Of a DNA stretch of 64,000 bases, positions 63,166 to 64,000 are shown piece by piece. Source of the DNA: CAVSRC01 sp963782045 (GTDB lineage Bacteria; Pseudomonadota; Alphaproteobacteria; Rhizobiales; Kaistiaceae); contig CAWAIR010000037.1 in NCBI GenBank assembly GCA_963782045.1, positions 496,001 through 560,000 of the forward strand, read 5' to 3'. The notes beneath the pieces are model-generated. The model was not told the DNA's origin and made no database searches. It saw only the letters and a list, made by a program, of their open reading frames with translations. Position numbers and translations under genes: made by a program. The first letter of the stretch is position 1, and each line of letters opens with the position of its first letter.

Positions 63166-64000
63166 CTAGCCGCCCCCCTCCTCCGCCGCGACGGCGCGCT
63201 TGGCACCGTCCTTGAAAAGCCGGGCGAGGCGCCTGGTCACCGCCGCCACGAAGCGATCGTTGGCGGCAAGGTCGGTGCCGAAGATCTTCTCCACCCCGAG
63301 CAAAGCATGGACCACCCGGCCGGCGTTCGGCCCCGCCGCATCGGCCAGCGACCGCAACTCGCCGGCGAAGGGATCGCGGACGTCGATCGGCTGGCCGCTC
63401 TCGTCGATGCCGGTGACGTAGCGCATCCATCCGGCGACGCCGAGCGCCGCCCGGCCGAACGGGCGTCCGGCCTTGAGGTTGTCGCGGATCGTGCCGAGCA
63501 GGCGCTGCGGCAGCTTCTGGCTGCCATCCATGCAGATCTGCCAGGTGCGGTGCTTCAGCGCCGGATTGCGGAAGCGCGTGACCAGCGCCGCCGTGTAGCC
63601 GGCGAGGTCCATCGACGGCGGAACCGAGAGGGTGGGCGTCGCCTCGTCCATCAGAGCCGGCACGAAGCGGGCAAAGGCGGCGTCGGCCATGACGTCGGAA
63701 ACGAACTCGATAGCCCGACAAATAGCCGAGATAGGAGAGGCTCGAATGGGCGCCGTTGAGGAGCCTCAGCTTCATCTGCTCGTAGGGCGCGACCTCGGTG
63801 ACCATCTCGGCGCCGGCGGTCTCGAAGGCCGGACGGCCGGTGGGGAAATCGTCCTCGATCACCCACTGGGTGAACGGCTCGGTCACCACGGGCCAGGCGT
63901 CGGTGGCGCCGAGCGCCTGGTCGACGCGGGCGCGATCCTCGTCGGTGGTCGCCGGCGTGATGCGGTCGACCATGGTCGAGGGAAAGGCGACCTCGCCGGC
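63166..64000 (-). CDS. Mannitol dehydrogenase/fructuronate reductase family protein (partial, single-base frameshift)
   Basis: C-terminal part of a polyol/sugar-acid dehydrogenase of the mannitol-dehydrogenase family; the 5' end is outside the window. GEVAFPSTMVDRITPATT, WVIEDDFPTGRPAFETAGAE, KLRLLNGAHSSLSYLGYLSG and MKALDRMRFV-like alpha-helical tail are typical; the family lysine is in KLRLLNG. At 63702-63708 the + strand CGAACTC has one base too many; removing it joins YLGYLSGY to SDVMADAAFARFVPALMDEA. It oxidises or reduces a hexitol, hexuronate or similar sugar with NAD. Substrate not decidable from the C terminus. Confidence 0.87.

Overview
The window is GC-rich and reads as the chromosome of an alphaproteobacterium, most likely of the order Hyphomicrobiales (Rhizobiales). 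This rests on gene content: an Mrp/ApbC that lacks the CxxC pair, a PutA with no N-terminal DNA-binding domain, the cobT/cobS/DUF1289/TIGR02281-protease block, and the protein families seen throughout. The species cannot be named from the window alone.

Left core (1-22.0 kb): housekeeping and transport genes. They include an O-methyltransferase cut by the window edge, an L,D-transpeptidase with a perfect terminator, a SolA-like amine oxidase, DMT and MFS transporters, a Fic protein with a VbhA-like antitoxin, Mrp/ApbC, a polar amino-acid ABC transporter without its ATPase, an AlkD-like repair protein, an Lrp regulator, a uracil-DNA glycosylase, a sensor histidine kinase, cobT and cobS, and dusA.

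Genomic island (about 22.01-47.72 kb): an element inserted in the 5' end of dusA. The target sequence is duplicated (18 identical bases, 23 of 24 overall) at both ends, and the original first 22 codons of dusA are stranded at the far right end. The integrase beside dusA is broken and the right end carries an IS3 scar and a truncated GntR/FCD regulator, so the island looks fixed. Its cargo is one catabolic programme: four paralogous D-glutamate-cyclase-like (DUF4392/PF14336) proteins, two complete Opp/Dpp-type ABC importers with Tat-type binding proteins, two different amidases, an M24 metallopeptidase, a DUF1028 Ntn-hydrolase-like protein, a RidA protein, an aldo/keto reductase and two LysR regulators. 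I infer import and breakdown of small peptide-, amide- or lactam-like compounds, perhaps ones that yield D-glutamate or 5-oxoproline. This is the best candidate here for an undescribed system.

Right core (47.7-64 kb): two CHASE4-GGDEF-EAL proteins, an unidentified protein coupled to a SET-domain protein, an MFS transporter, adenine deaminase, an orphan higA beside a higB stump, a 2-hydroxyacid dehydrogenase, PutA, a lipoprotein, GFA and YCII proteins, a decayed reductase and a mannitol dehydrogenase/fructuronate reductase-family gene running off the edge.

Sequence quality matters. At least nine otherwise intact genes carry single-base frameshifts. All five +1 events fall at GAGTCG read as GAGTTCG (or its complement CGACTC read as CGAACTC), which contains the CcrM methylation motif GANTC. 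Most -1 events fall at or beside short homopolymers. This looks like uncorrected long-read basecalling rather than gene decay, so these are annotated as genes with the shift marked.
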